In this document: positions 34,772-42,564 of the stretch, in pieces | Numbering within the stretch: the stretch's first letter is position 1 | How the letters are laid out: each line of letters starts with the position of its first letter | Source of the DNA: BPGX01 sp035405785 | Lineage (GTDB): Bacteria; Bacteroidota; Bacteroidia; B-17B0; Aurantibacillaceae | Assembly: GCA_035405785.1 (NCBI GenBank) | Contig: DAONJS010000005.1 | Span: 62,001-126,000 of the forward strand | Reading direction: 5' to 3' | Length of the DNA stretch: 64,000 bases | Made by a program: the position numbers and the translations under genes | The notes under the pieces: generated by a model | What the model was told of the DNA's origin: nothing | Seen by the model: the letters and a program-made list of their open reading frames with translations, nothing else | Databases searched by the model: none

Positions 34772-36019
34772 TCAACTTAATAAGTGATTGAAAAATTCGG
34801 GATATGATTTTGATACTGCTTGTGGATTATTAAGATTTACAAGTGATTGAGCAATAGTGGCGGCAATTGATCCTGCCATTGCAATACGATGATCATTATT
34901 AGAATCCATTTCTCCACCCGATAAATATCCTTTACCATTAATAATCATTGTGTCGCCTTCTATGTATAACTCTGCACCTAATTTTTTGAACTCATTCATT
35001 AAAACCATTGCACGATTGCTTTCTTTATTAACTAATCTTGAAACGCCTTTGAGTTGAGAAATACCATTTATGCCAAATGCAAGAACACACAAAGGTGGGA
35101 ATAAATCAGGATAATGCTTTAAATCTACATTGATAGGGTTTAATTCGTTTTTTTCAACAATAAGTTTTTTGTCATTTGTCCAAAATATTCTTGCACCACA
35201 TTGCTGAACTATTTCTACTATTATTTTATCCCCTTGAAGAGAATCTGGATTTAAATTTTCAAGAATACATTTTCCTGATAAAGCGGCACCAACAATGAAA
35301 AAAGCGGCATTACTCCAATCGCCTTCTGCTGTGATAGTTACAGGTGATAACCCAGAATTTTTGGGTATGAAGTATTCAGTAAAATCAGTGTTGTGATGAA
35401 TTGTAACGCCAAATTTATTGAGGCATTCAATGGATAATTGAATGTAAGGTATGCTCACTGGATTTTTTATTTTAATAAAAACTTCATTTTGTGAAAAAAC
35501 AGATGCATATAAAAGACCAGTAATAATTTGTGATGAATCAATAGAATTAAGTTGAATATCTGATAATTCAGCAAAACCTGAAATTTCCAATGGAAGGTGA
35601 AAATGATTAGAATTTACTTTACAATTCATCATTTCTAAAACATCTACCATTTCTTTCATTGAACGATTCAATAAACTTCCTTTTCCATTCAAATAAACTT
35701 TTTCAAATAGAACAGACAGCATTAAACCAAACAATCTTGCAGATAAGCCAGATTCATTGACATTCAAATGAAGTGTGCGATGATATTTATTTATTTCAAT
35801 ACCTTTAATTTTTAGTGAATCATCAATAATTTCAACACTTGCACCAATATCTTTTATGCAATTAATAGCCGCATTAACATCATCACACCAGTTGATATTT
35901 TTAATAACAGATTCTTGATTACAAAAACCAGCAAGTGCAATTAATCTTTGTAAAACACTTTTAGAAGCAGGGACTTGAATTGTTTTATTTAATTGAAATG
36001 AAAATACTTCTTTATTCAT
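34772..36019 (-). CDS. aroA: 3-phosphoshikimate 1-carboxyvinyltransferase (EPSP synthase)
   Basis: Sixth step of the shikimate pathway: joins PEP to shikimate-3-phosphate in the cytoplasm. The 415-residue protein shows VPASKSVLQR (PEP/S3P-binding Ser-Lys-Ser), NESGLSARLFGLML in place of the usual GNAGTAxR block, DSSQIITGLLYA, EGDWSNAAFF, the KESNRA helix and DSNNDHRIAMAGS near the end. It is a divergent, Bacteroidota-type AroA, about 15 residues shorter than the E. coli form. Its ATG follows directly on the stop of sixA (TAAATG), so the two are translationally coupled. Confidence 0.93.
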   Translation of the reverse strand: MNKEVFSFQLNKTIQVPASKSVLQRLIALAGFCNQESVIKNINWCDDVNAAINCIKDIGASVEIIDDSLKIKGIEINKYHRTLHLNVNESGLSARLFGLMLSVLFEKVYLNGKGSLLNRSMKEMVDVLEMMNCKVNSNHFHLPLEISGFAELSDIQLNSIDSSQIITGLLYASVFSQNEVFIKIKNPVSIPYIQLSIECLNKFGVTIHHNTDFTEYFIPKNSGLSPVTITAEGDWSNAAFFIVGAALSGKCILENLNPDSLQGDKIIVEIVQQCGARIFWTNDKKLIVEKNELNPINVDLKHYPDLFPPLCVLAFGINGISQLKGVSRLVNKESNRAMVLMNEFKKLGAELYIEGDTMIINGKGYLSGGEMDSNNDHRIAMAGSIAATIAQSLVNLNNPQAVSKSYPEFFNHLLS

Positions 36020-36511
36020 TTAATCTTTCACAAATTTATATTCTGTGCTAATAGCAGTGTTTTCACCTACTAAATTCCATTTATCAATTTCAAATTTTAA
36101 GATAATTATACCGCATGTTGGAATGTTATCAAAAAATTTATCTTTTGAAATTAAGTTTGTCAAATTTGTAATAGTAGGATTGTGTCCAAAAAACATTGCA
36201 GAATCAATATCATTACTTAAACTATGAATATTACTTAAAAAATCATCAGTAGTAGCATCGTATATGCCATGTTTGATAAGAATTTTTTGCTCATCATATT
36301 TTATTGTTCTTGCAAAAATAAGTGCTGTAGATATAGCACGAATAGCAGGACTTGAAACAACTATTTGTGGTGCATCAAAACTTTCTGCAAACCATTTGCT
36401 TTGTTGATAAGCATCTCTGTATCCTCGCTCATTAAGCGGTCTGTCAATATCTTTCAAAAACTCATATCCCCAATCTGATTTTGCGTGTCTTACTAAAATG
36501 AGTGTTTTCAT
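36020..36511 (-). CDS. sixA: Phosphohistidine phosphatase, SixA-like
   Basis: A 163-residue histidine-phosphatase superfamily protein. The catalytic RHG-type motif is LVRHAKSDWG (nucleophile His9), and the second histidine is in MFFGHNPTITNLTNLI; SSPAIRAISTALIFA is the usual middle block. Such proteins remove phosphate from phosphohistidine on signalling proteins; the target here is not known. It abuts aroA with no gap and starts a two-gene operon. Confidence 0.88.
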   Translation of the reverse strand: MKTLILVRHAKSDWGYEFLKDIDRPLNERGYRDAYQQSKWFAESFDAPQIVVSSPAIRAISTALIFARTIKYDEQKILIKHGIYDATTDDFLSNIHSLSNDIDSAMFFGHNPTITNLTNLISKDKFFDNIPTCGIIILKFEIDKWNLVGENTAISTEYKFVKD

Positions 36512-36626
36512 CTTATTTGTTTTTTGTTTTTGTTTGATAGATGGAAATCAATGATTGCGAACTTCTGAATGAAGTTCTTTTTTATTTGTGCTTGATCGCA
36601 ATCATGTCCATTTTATAAAATTTGTT

Positions 36627-36920
36627 TTATACAATTAATTTTTGAGAAGCAGAAAAAGCAATAGGTTTATCATTGAATAATTGTTTGGTATAAGACCATA
36701 CTTTGTTAAATATTTCAGAGTTTCTGTATTTTTCAATAGATGCTTCATCTTTCCAAATACTGAATGTGTAAAATACATTAGGTTGATTAAAATCTTGCCA
36801 AAGTTCTAAATGTTCGCATCCATCAAAGTTTCTGATATGTTCCTTATGTTGACGAAACCAATTCAAAAAATCTTCAACTTTATCAGGATGAAAACTCATT
36901 CTAACTATTCTTCTTATCAT
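36627..36920 (-). CDS. Antibiotic biosynthesis monooxygenase (ABM) domain protein
   Basis: A 97-residue dimeric alpha/beta-barrel protein type, used by heme-degrading and quinol monooxygenases. Visible pattern: MIRRIVRMSFHPDKVEDFLNW (first strand and helix), FDGCEHLELWQD (second strand), NVFYTFSIWKDEASIEKYRN (third strand with the W-x-x-x-x-x-x-x-x-R segment) and a terminal VWSYTKQLF helix. The substrate cannot be told from sequence. It overlaps the SAM-hydrolase-like gene by 4 bases and is translated with it. Confidence 0.85.
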   Translation of the reverse strand: MIRRIVRMSFHPDKVEDFLNWFRQHKEHIRNFDGCEHLELWQDFNQPNVFYTFSIWKDEASIEKYRNSEIFNKVWSYTKQLFNDKPIAFSASQKLIV

Positions 36921-37729
36921 AACTTAGGTGTTAATTTAATAATTATAAAGTAATTATCTTTACTAAAAATGTTTTTGTTAGCAATTAAAGGGGCTAATTT
37001 TGCACCGTTCATAGCTATTTCAAGATAACCTGCATCATTGAATAATGCAACAGCTTCGGAATTTTTTTCTTGATTGTAAGTAGAATAAATTTTATCTATA
37101 TCATAAAAAGGCACAGAGATTTTTACATTGTAATTTTTAATTAAATCATCGTATTCACTCTTTTTGAATTTTAGAATAATGTTTTGATACGCATCAATAT
37201 ACATTACAGGTGGAATAATTTGGATTTCTCTTTGATTTGAATTTCTTTGAATAGTATTTGGCCACATTATCTTTTCACAATCTTCAAAAGAGATTATTGT
37301 CCAATCTTTTGAAACAGAAAAATTATTGTCAACTAAATTTTTCAAGGCATTCAATTGTTCATTCTTTGCATAAAAACTGCTTGAAATAAATTCTTTCCAA
37401 TAATAAATATTTTGAATTTTATCTTTTTCTAAAAGTCCTACTATTCCATTATCAGGCGTGATTATCCATTTTGAATCATATTGAATTAAAAGAATTTTTT
37501 GATTTGTTTTTTGATTTGAAGTATTGACCTCTAAAAAGTATATTGTATTATCATTAAAAGAATGATTGCTCAAAAGAATATTAGCGGCTGATTTTTTTAT
37601 ATTATCTTCCTGTGAAACAAGACAAAGAAAAATTTTTGCAGAAGGAATTTGATGAGTGAAAGAATATTTCAGAATTGAAAGATAAATATCATCTTTACTA
37701 CTATCAGAAATTAAAACAACTGGAATCAT
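36917..37729 (-). CDS. SAM hydroxide adenosyltransferase (SAM hydrolase, DUF62)-like protein
   Basis: A 270-residue protein with the two-domain DUF62 layout. These enzymes split S-adenosylmethionine into adenosine and methionine. Seen: an N-terminal VVLISDSSKDDIYLSILK strand-helix (family: TDFG...Y), the SKWIITPDNGIVGLL block (family: xxAPDNGLL), and a C-terminal domain with ALFNDAGYLEIAMNGAKLAPL (family: NSxGYLEIAxNGGxA). SDSS replaces the usual TDFG and other core residues look changed, so activity is uncertain. First gene of a pair with the ABM protein. Confidence 0.8.
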   Translation of the reverse strand: MIPVVLISDSSKDDIYLSILKYSFTHQIPSAKIFLCLVSQEDNIKKSAANILLSNHSFNDNTIYFLEVNTSNQKTNQKILLIQYDSKWIITPDNGIVGLLEKDKIQNIYYWKEFISSSFYAKNEQLNALKNLVDNNFSVSKDWTIISFEDCEKIMWPNTIQRNSNQREIQIIPPVMYIDAYQNIILKFKKSEYDDLIKNYNVKISVPFYDIDKIYSTYNQEKNSEAVALFNDAGYLEIAMNGAKLAPLIANKNIFSKDNYFIIIKLTPKL

Positions 37730-37875
37730 AAATATGGCGGCTAATTTACAAAAGATAAGGAATTGAAGTTATTGATAAACACTCAAGATAATAAAATGAA
37801 ATGGTAATGGTAATAGAATTTGTATAATTAACTAAGCTAAAAAAATAACATACTGATAAAAATCATACCCCTTTC

Positions 37876-37887
37876 TGACGCTTGTCA
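37876..37887 (+). promoter_or_regulatory. FNR/CRP-type box of the narK1 promoter
   Basis: TGAC-GCTT-GTCA, a perfect 12-bp palindrome of half-sites. Its centre (37881.5) is 37.5 bp upstream of the last base of the -7 element TAGATTTG (37912-37919), which puts it near -41.5 to -43.5 of the likely start of transcription, a class II activator position. Confidence 0.72.
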
Positions 37888-37911
37888 TATTTTTATGAGG
37901 CGTGTTGTCTT

Positions 37912-37919
37912 TAGATTTG
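37912..37919 (+). promoter_or_regulatory. -7 element of narK1
   Basis: TAGATTTG matches TAnnTTTG, 18 bases before the ATG at 37938. No TTTG -33 element is seen at the usual spacing, in keeping with an activator-dependent promoter. Confidence 0.6.
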
Positions 37920-37937
37920 TGCCCAAAAATAAAGTAT

Positions 37938-39446
37938 ATGGAAAATGCAATGACAAACTTAGGCAAATCTCACAGAATCTTGTTCATGAGTACTTTGGCA
38001 TTTACAATTTGCTTTGCAGTTTGGATGTTTAATGGTGTGCTTGTAACATTTCTTGTAGATAATCAAGTTTTCAAATGGACACCTGTTCAAATCGGCTGGC
38101 TGATGGCAATTCCTCCACTTACTGGTTCAATACTCAGATTAAATGCTGGCATTTGGACAGATAAATATGGAGGAAAAATTACAATGAGTACAGTTTTATT
38201 TTTATGTGCTATCCCTATGTTTTTAGTATCTCGTGCCAATAGTTTTATTGAATTTGCTTTATGTGCATTTGGATTTGGTTTAGCAGGAAATGCATTTTCT
38301 ATTGGTATTGCTTATGTTTCATTATGGTATCCAAAAAACTGGCAAGGCAGAGCGTTGGGAATTTTTGGAGTTGGTAATGCAGGCGCAGCAGTTACCACAT
38401 TAGTAGCTCCATCATTATTAAAAAATCTTACTTCAAATGGTACCAATATAGAAGGGTGGCGTCAATTGCCTGTAATTTATGCAGGTGCATTAGTGGTAAT
38501 GGGCATTCTATTTTTGTTATTTACAGAAAATAAAAAATCTGAAAATGTGCAGGGCAAGTCATTTTCTGAATTAGTAAAACCATTAAAGGAAGTAAGAGTA
38601 TGGCGATTTGGATTATATTATTATTTGGTTTTTGGATGTTTTGTTGCTTTATCTCAATGGTTAGTGCCTTATTTTTTAAACTTATATAATGTTTCATTGA
38701 TAACAGCAGGATTATTTGCTTCTATTTTTAGTGTGCCCGCAGGGGTTATTCGTGCTCTTGGTGGCTGGATGAGTGATAAATATGGAGCCAGAAGTGTTAT
38801 GTATTGGACATTAGGTTCATCAGTAATCATCTGCTTGTTATTAAGTATTCCAAAAATGGAAATTGATACTCCTGGTAAAGGAATAATGGCAAAGAAAAAT
38901 GGTACTGTTACTTTTGTTTCAGATAGTTTAATCAAAGTTGATAATGTAGAATATCCACTAATAAAGATGAAAAAAGATAATGAAGCCAATTCAGATAAAT
39001 TTTCAATATTACCAACAAGTAAAATGTGGCAAGAACCTGTAGTAAAAGTAGGAGATCAAGTAAAGAAAAAACAACTCTTAGCAAAAGGAATAACACATAT
39101 TTCATTTCAGGCAAATATGTGGATAGCACTTATATTCATTTTCATCATCGGATTCTGGTGGGGAATTGGAAAAGCCGCTGTATATAAACATATTGCTGAG
39201 TATTATCCAAAAAATGTTGGTGCGGTAGGTGGTATGGTAGGACTAATAGGAGGTTTGGGTGGATTTTTTACTCCCATCATTTTAGGTTATTTATTAGATT
39301 GGACAGGTATGTGGACAAGTATGTGGATTTATTTATTTGTTATCTCTGTGACCTGCTTGTGGTGGATGCACCGTGTTATTACAAAAATGAGAGATGAAGC
39401 CGCACCAGAAACTAAACAAAAAATTGAAAAACCAATAAATCAATAA
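37938..39446 (+). CDS. narK: Nitrate/nitrite MFS transporter NarK (type 1)
   Basis: A 502-residue member of the nitrate/nitrite porter family, here probably nitrate uptake for respiration. Twelve helices; nitrate signatures: FNGVLVTFLVDN, GSILRLNAGIWTDKYGGK (helix 2 Arg and loop), FGVGNAGAAVTTL in helix 5 (family: G-x-G-N-x-G) and the second signature GGWMSDKYGARSV plus GLIGGLGGFFTP. Between helices 8 and 9 there is an extra soluble stretch of about 80 residues (about 310-390), not in classic NarK. ATG at 37938 is chosen because the in-frame TTG at 37902 lies upstream of the -7 element. Downstream gene follows after 4 bases. Confidence 0.93.
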   Translation: MENAMTNLGKSHRILFMSTLAFTICFAVWMFNGVLVTFLVDNQVFKWTPVQIGWLMAIPPLTGSILRLNAGIWTDKYGGKITMSTVLFLCAIPMFLVSRANSFIEFALCAFGFGLAGNAFSIGIAYVSLWYPKNWQGRALGIFGVGNAGAAVTTLVAPSLLKNLTSNGTNIEGWRQLPVIYAGALVVMGILFLLFTENKKSENVQGKSFSELVKPLKEVRVWRFGLYYYLVFGCFVALSQWLVPYFLNLYNVSLITAGLFASIFSVPAGVIRALGGWMSDKYGARSVMYWTLGSSVIICLLLSIPKMEIDTPGKGIMAKKNGTVTFVSDSLIKVDNVEYPLIKMKKDNEANSDKFSILPTSKMWQEPVVKVGDQVKKKQLLAKGITHISFQANMWIALIFIFIIGFWWGIGKAAVYKHIAEYYPKNVGAVGGMVGLIGGLGGFFTPIILGYLLDWTGMWTSMWIYLFVISVTCLWWMHRVITKMRDEAAPETKQKIEKPINQ

Positions 39447-39450
39447 ATAT

Positions 39451-40821
39451 ATGAAAAAGGTTGCATTTTCATTAGGGAAAACAACAGCAGTCGCTTTATT
39501 TTTGACTGCTTCATTAAACGCTCAAAATAATGAAAGTGAAAAATTTAAACATGAATTTGTTCCTCAAATAATGACGCGAGGAGAATACAGACATGGTTAT
39601 CAGTCATTAGCAGATACCAATCAAAAACCGGCAGTTTTTATTGGACAAAGAACACGACTCACATACAAACTTACTTCTGAAAAATTTGATGTGGTAATAA
39701 CAGCACAGGATATAAGAACATGGGGATCAAATCCAAACCTGCCTGTAGACACATCCGGAAAATTGTCATTAGCAGAAGGATATGGGGTTATTAAATTTGA
39801 TAAAGTTAATAAACTCAAAATAGGAAGACAAATTATTTCTTATGATGAAGATAGGATTTTGGGTTCATTAGATTGGGCATTTCAATCAAGAAGACATGAT
39901 TTAGTAGTTTTTGAACACAAAAATGACACTTCACTTACTTTTCATGTAGGTGCAGCGTGGAACCAAAATAAAGATTACTTAAATACAACTGTTTATACTG
40001 TACCAGGAAATTACAAAACAATGCAATACCTGTGGTTATTTAGAAAAATGAAAAAATTTGATATTAGTGTTTTGTTTCTAAACAATGGCACACAACTAAC
40101 TAAAACAGATCCTATTACCGGACAAAAAAAATACTATGATGAATTTAGTCAAACTTTTGGATTCAATACCACTATTAAACCAATACAAAAATTGAGTATA
40201 AAAGCATTTGCATATTATCAAATGGGTTTTGATGCCACAGCAACCAATGCATCAGGAAACGCAAAAGCCATTAATGCTTATGATGCTTCTTTAGATGTCA
40301 ACTATAAAATTTTAGAATGGTTTAACTCATCAATTGGCGGAGAGATATTATCAGGTACAAGTCAGGATCCTAAAAAACAAAATCAGTTAAATTCATTTAA
40401 TCCATTATATGGAACAAACCACAGATTTAATGGCTATATGGATTATTTTTATGTTGGAAATCATTTAAAAAATGTTGGATTAGTAGATGCATACCTTAAA
40501 CTGAATTTTGGAAAAGGTAACTGGAATGTATTTGTAAATGTACATAACTTTCAAGCCGCCGCAGATATTAAAGATGTAAAAAAATCTACTCCATCACAAT
40601 TTGTAGCAATGGATAAGCAATTGGGACAAGAAGTGGATGTTACATTCTTGTATAAAATTTCTGAGGGAGTATCAATACAGGCAGGTTATAGTCAAATGTT
40701 TGGAACAGAATCTATGGTTGCTTTGAAAGGAGGAAACACTTCTGCGGTAAGTAATTGGGCATATATTATGTTCCATTTCAGACCTGGAGTAATGTTCCCA
40801 AGAACTGGATTAAAACAATAA
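39451..40821 (+). CDS. Alginate-export-family outer-membrane channel
   Basis: A 456-residue outer-membrane beta-barrel with a signal peptide (ending LNAQ near residue 24). The region RGEYRHGYQSL, FIGQRTRLTYKL and KIGRQIISYDEDRILGSLDW followed by QSRRHD is the signature of alginate_exp family barrels. In nitrate gene clusters of Bacteroidota, such barrels are likely channels for nitrate or nitrite through the outer membrane rather than alginate exporters; that is inferred from its place 4 bases after narK1. No terminator is obvious downstream. Confidence 0.85.
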   Translation: MKKVAFSLGKTTAVALFLTASLNAQNNESEKFKHEFVPQIMTRGEYRHGYQSLADTNQKPAVFIGQRTRLTYKLTSEKFDVVITAQDIRTWGSNPNLPVDTSGKLSLAEGYGVIKFDKVNKLKIGRQIISYDEDRILGSLDWAFQSRRHDLVVFEHKNDTSLTFHVGAAWNQNKDYLNTTVYTVPGNYKTMQYLWLFRKMKKFDISVLFLNNGTQLTKTDPITGQKKYYDEFSQTFGFNTTIKPIQKLSIKAFAYYQMGFDATATNASGNAKAINAYDASLDVNYKILEWFNSSIGGEILSGTSQDPKKQNQLNSFNPLYGTNHRFNGYMDYFYVGNHLKNVGLVDAYLKLNFGKGNWNVFVNVHNFQAAADIKDVKKSTPSQFVAMDKQLGQEVDVTFLYKISEGVSIQAGYSQMFGTESMVALKGGNTSAVSNWAYIMFHFRPGVMFPRTGLKQ

Positions 40822-40957
40822 ATTTTTTCTGAGCACATTAAATTTTGACTTGTATACTAAAACAACTTTATTTTCCGAAATTTTAAACACAAAGTGCTCA
40901 AAGATAATTACATATCAAAAAGTGCACAAAGGACTAAATAAATCTACTAACTCTTGG

Positions 40958-41125
40958 TGTGCCGACGCACATGACGTGCTGACGATAGATATATCAGCAT
41001 CCCGGCATTTATCGTCGGGACTTGTGGTCAGTGTCCCGATGCTGACGACATTCGTGTCAGCATGCTGACCATTTATCGTCAGCACACAAAAGTCGTCAGG
41101 GTTTTGCATAGCAAAATCGTCAGCA
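40958..41125. repeat. Cluster of hairpins with a shared CATTTATC loop
   Basis: At least four inverted repeats follow one another: TGCTGA/TCAGCA (40977-41000 area); TCCCG/CGGGA around CATTTATC (about 41000-41020); GCTGAC/GTCAGC around GACATTCGT (about 41041-41060); TGCTGAC/GTCAGCA around CATTTATC (about 41062-41083). GTCAGCATGCTGAC is a perfect 14-bp palindrome. The loop CATTTATCGTC is used twice with different stems. Confidence 0.6.
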
Positions 41126-41167
41126 ATCAATGTTCAATGCTCAAGTTTAATCAGTTTTGAATTTTAC

Positions 41168-41256
41168 CGTCATTACGAGCGAAGTGAAGCAATCTCATAA
41201 GTATTATCCACTTAACAATTACGAGATTGCTTCGGGCTAACGTCCTCGCAATGACG
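41168..41256. repeat. Dispersed palindromic repeat, copy 3
   Basis: CGTCATTACGAGCGAAGTGA at the left and GAGATTGCTTCGGGCTAACG then CTCGCAATGACG at the right, the same orientation and a similar spacer as copy 1 (657-784); the left flank (CAATGTTCAATG...) also matches copy 1. Confidence 0.85.
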
Positions 41257-41344
41257 ACCAAACTAAACACTCATAACTAAAAACTATTCAAAATCTTTGC
41301 GTGAAAATCATTATGTGCTGAATAGTAGTTTTGACATTAAAACA

Positions 41345-41779
41345 TTACTCTGTATTTTTTTTCCACACATAATTTCCATCATCAAAAATTTCTTTTCCGA
41401 AAATGGGCACTTCCTTTTTAATTTTTTCAACTATCCATTCTAAAGAATCAAGTGCGGCTTTTCTATGAGGGGAAGAAGATAACACATAAAGGGATAATTG
41501 CCCCGCTTCAACAAATCCCAAACTATGATAGATATGTAAGCAGGATAATTGAAATCTTGTAATGGCTTCTTCCTTAATTTCTTCAAATTTTTTATTTGCT
41601 AATTCAACGGGTGCCGAATATTCTATCCCTCTTACTTTTTTATCATTTATTATATCTGCTCTTACCTGCCCTAAAAAAATAACATGTGCTCCTATTCCAA
41701 GTTTGGTTGCATGTTTAGAAATATCTTTTTCAATAATAGCAGGAATAACAGGACCTTCTACAAAAAAATTTTTACTCAT
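41345..41779 (-). CDS. moaE: Molybdopterin synthase catalytic subunit MoaE
   Basis: Large subunit of molybdopterin synthase, which with thiocarboxylated MoaD turns cPMP into molybdopterin. The 144-residue protein has GAHVIFLGQVRADI, the VRGIEYSAPVELA strand, the HSLGFVEAGQLSLYVLSSSP region, then HRKAALDSLEWIVEKIKKEVPIFGKE, which carries the conserved His105-Arg106 and the catalytic lysines (around 119-122 and 129). It is transcribed alone, away from the hemerythrin gene, from a promoter with TACATTTG (41790-41797) and an FNR-type box shared with that gene. Confidence 0.95.
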   Translation of the reverse strand: MSKNFFVEGPVIPAIIEKDISKHATKLGIGAHVIFLGQVRADIINDKKVRGIEYSAPVELANKKFEEIKEEAITRFQLSCLHIYHSLGFVEAGQLSLYVLSSSPHRKAALDSLEWIVEKIKKEVPIFGKEIFDDGNYVWKKNTE

Positions 41780-41789
41780 TTTTTTGTTG

Positions 41790-41797
41790 CAAATGTA
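41790..41797 (-). promoter_or_regulatory. -7 element of moaE
   Basis: TACATTTG on the minus strand, perfect TAnnTTTG, 10 bases before the ATG at 41779. The FNR-type box centre is 38.5 bp upstream of its last base. Confidence 0.6.
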
Positions 41798-41822
41798 GTA
41801 TTTTTAATAGCAGTGATGTATA

Positions 41823-41834
41823 TGATTTTAATCA
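41823..41834. promoter_or_regulatory. FNR/CRP-type box shared by moaE and the hemerythrin gene
   Basis: TGAT-TTTA-ATCA, a canonical FNR-like palindrome. Its centre (41828.5) is 37.5 bp from the last base of the rightward -7 element TATATTTG (41859-41866) and 38.5 bp from that of the leftward one (41790-41797), so one bound dimer could activate both directions. Confidence 0.78.
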
Positions 41835-41858
41835 TTTTATTATCATACATTTATAGCG

Positions 41859-41866
41859 TATATTTG
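41859..41866 (+). promoter_or_regulatory. -7 element of the hemerythrin-moaA unit
   Basis: TATATTTG, perfect TAnnTTTG, 32 bases before the ATG at 41899. Confidence 0.6.
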
Positions 41867-41898
41867 CAATCATAATTATTTATTAAATCAATTATTAT

Positions 41899-42564
41899 AT
41901 GTCAACGATTAACAAAAATGACCCCATTAAAAGAGTGGCAGAAAAACTTGCACAAGACGAAGGAATGTCGCCTATGAGTCCGCCTGACTATAAAGATGCT
42001 CCTGCTAAGCCCGCAGAAATTCCATTTGATGAACTACCTGTTTCTATTCAAAAATTAGTAAAAGAACATCAGGAGGTTTTAGAACAAATCAACAGTTTCG
42101 AAAACGCCATGCAAGAATTTCGCTCATCCAATTATCACTATACTCCTGAATTATCTAAACAATTCAGCAAGTTTTTTGAATACATGGATAAACATATTTT
42201 ACCTCATCATGAAAAAGAAGAAAAATTTCTTTTTCCGATTCTCGAAAAATATCTTATCAAATCCGGAGAACATAGTAAATATATGTCAAGCGGAAACTAT
42301 GAAACTTCTGTAGATTTGATGGAAGATGATCATTTAAAATTTTTGCAGGTGGCATCTGTTGTTTTCAATTTATTAGGAATATATGTCAGAATTCCTGATC
42401 CTACTTCAAGAGATATCATTGCTGATATTGTTTATTCAAAAAGCATTGAAATGATTGAGTTACTAAAAACGCATATTTATCAGGAAGATACTATCATTTT
42501 CCCACAGTGTGCAAAATTTTTCTCATCAGAAGAAATTTCTTTTATTAATTCTAAAATAAAATGA
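41899..42564 (+). CDS. Hemerythrin-domain protein, RIC/YtfE-like
   Basis: A 221-residue cytoplasmic protein with a di-iron hemerythrin-like four-helix bundle (about residues 48-210). Likely iron ligands: His57 (KEHQEVLE), His99 and His103 with Glu107 (KHILPHHEKEEKFLFP), His145 (MEDDHLKF), His192 and Glu196 (THIYQEDTIIFP). This arrangement fits proteins that repair iron-sulfur centres or handle nitric oxide (RIC, YtfE, ScdA); the usual N-terminal ScdA domain is replaced by a flexible 45-residue Pro/Met/Asp-rich segment. It shares a promoter box with moaE and overlaps moaA by 4 bases. Confidence 0.85.
   Translation: MSTINKNDPIKRVAEKLAQDEGMSPMSPPDYKDAPAKPAEIPFDELPVSIQKLVKEHQEVLEQINSFENAMQEFRSSNYHYTPELSKQFSKFFEYMDKHILPHHEKEEKFLFPILEKYLIKSGEHSKYMSSGNYETSVDLMEDDHLKFLQVASVVFNLLGIYVRIPDPTSRDIIADIVYSKSIEMIELLKTHIYQEDTIIFPQCAKFFSSEEISFINSKIK

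Larger units (their letters stand above)
40822..41344. other. Intergenic region of nested hairpins and a dispersed repeat
   Basis: No gene is supported in these 523 bases. It contains a visibly G+C-richer run of hairpins (40958-41125), copy 3 of the dispersed palindromic repeat (41168-41256) and a loose inverted pair TGAGCAC/GTGCTCA (40830-40836 and 40894-40900). Confidence 0.65.

Noticed and set aside
37768..37784. TTGAT...CTCAA sequence as another FNR box before the SAM-hydrolase-like gene
   Set aside because: The half-sites are separated by the wrong spacing and it is not at the position seen for the five supported boxes.
40850..41130. Overlapping short frames on both strands
   Set aside because: They come from the hairpin cluster; repeated CGTCAG units keep several frames open without coding character.
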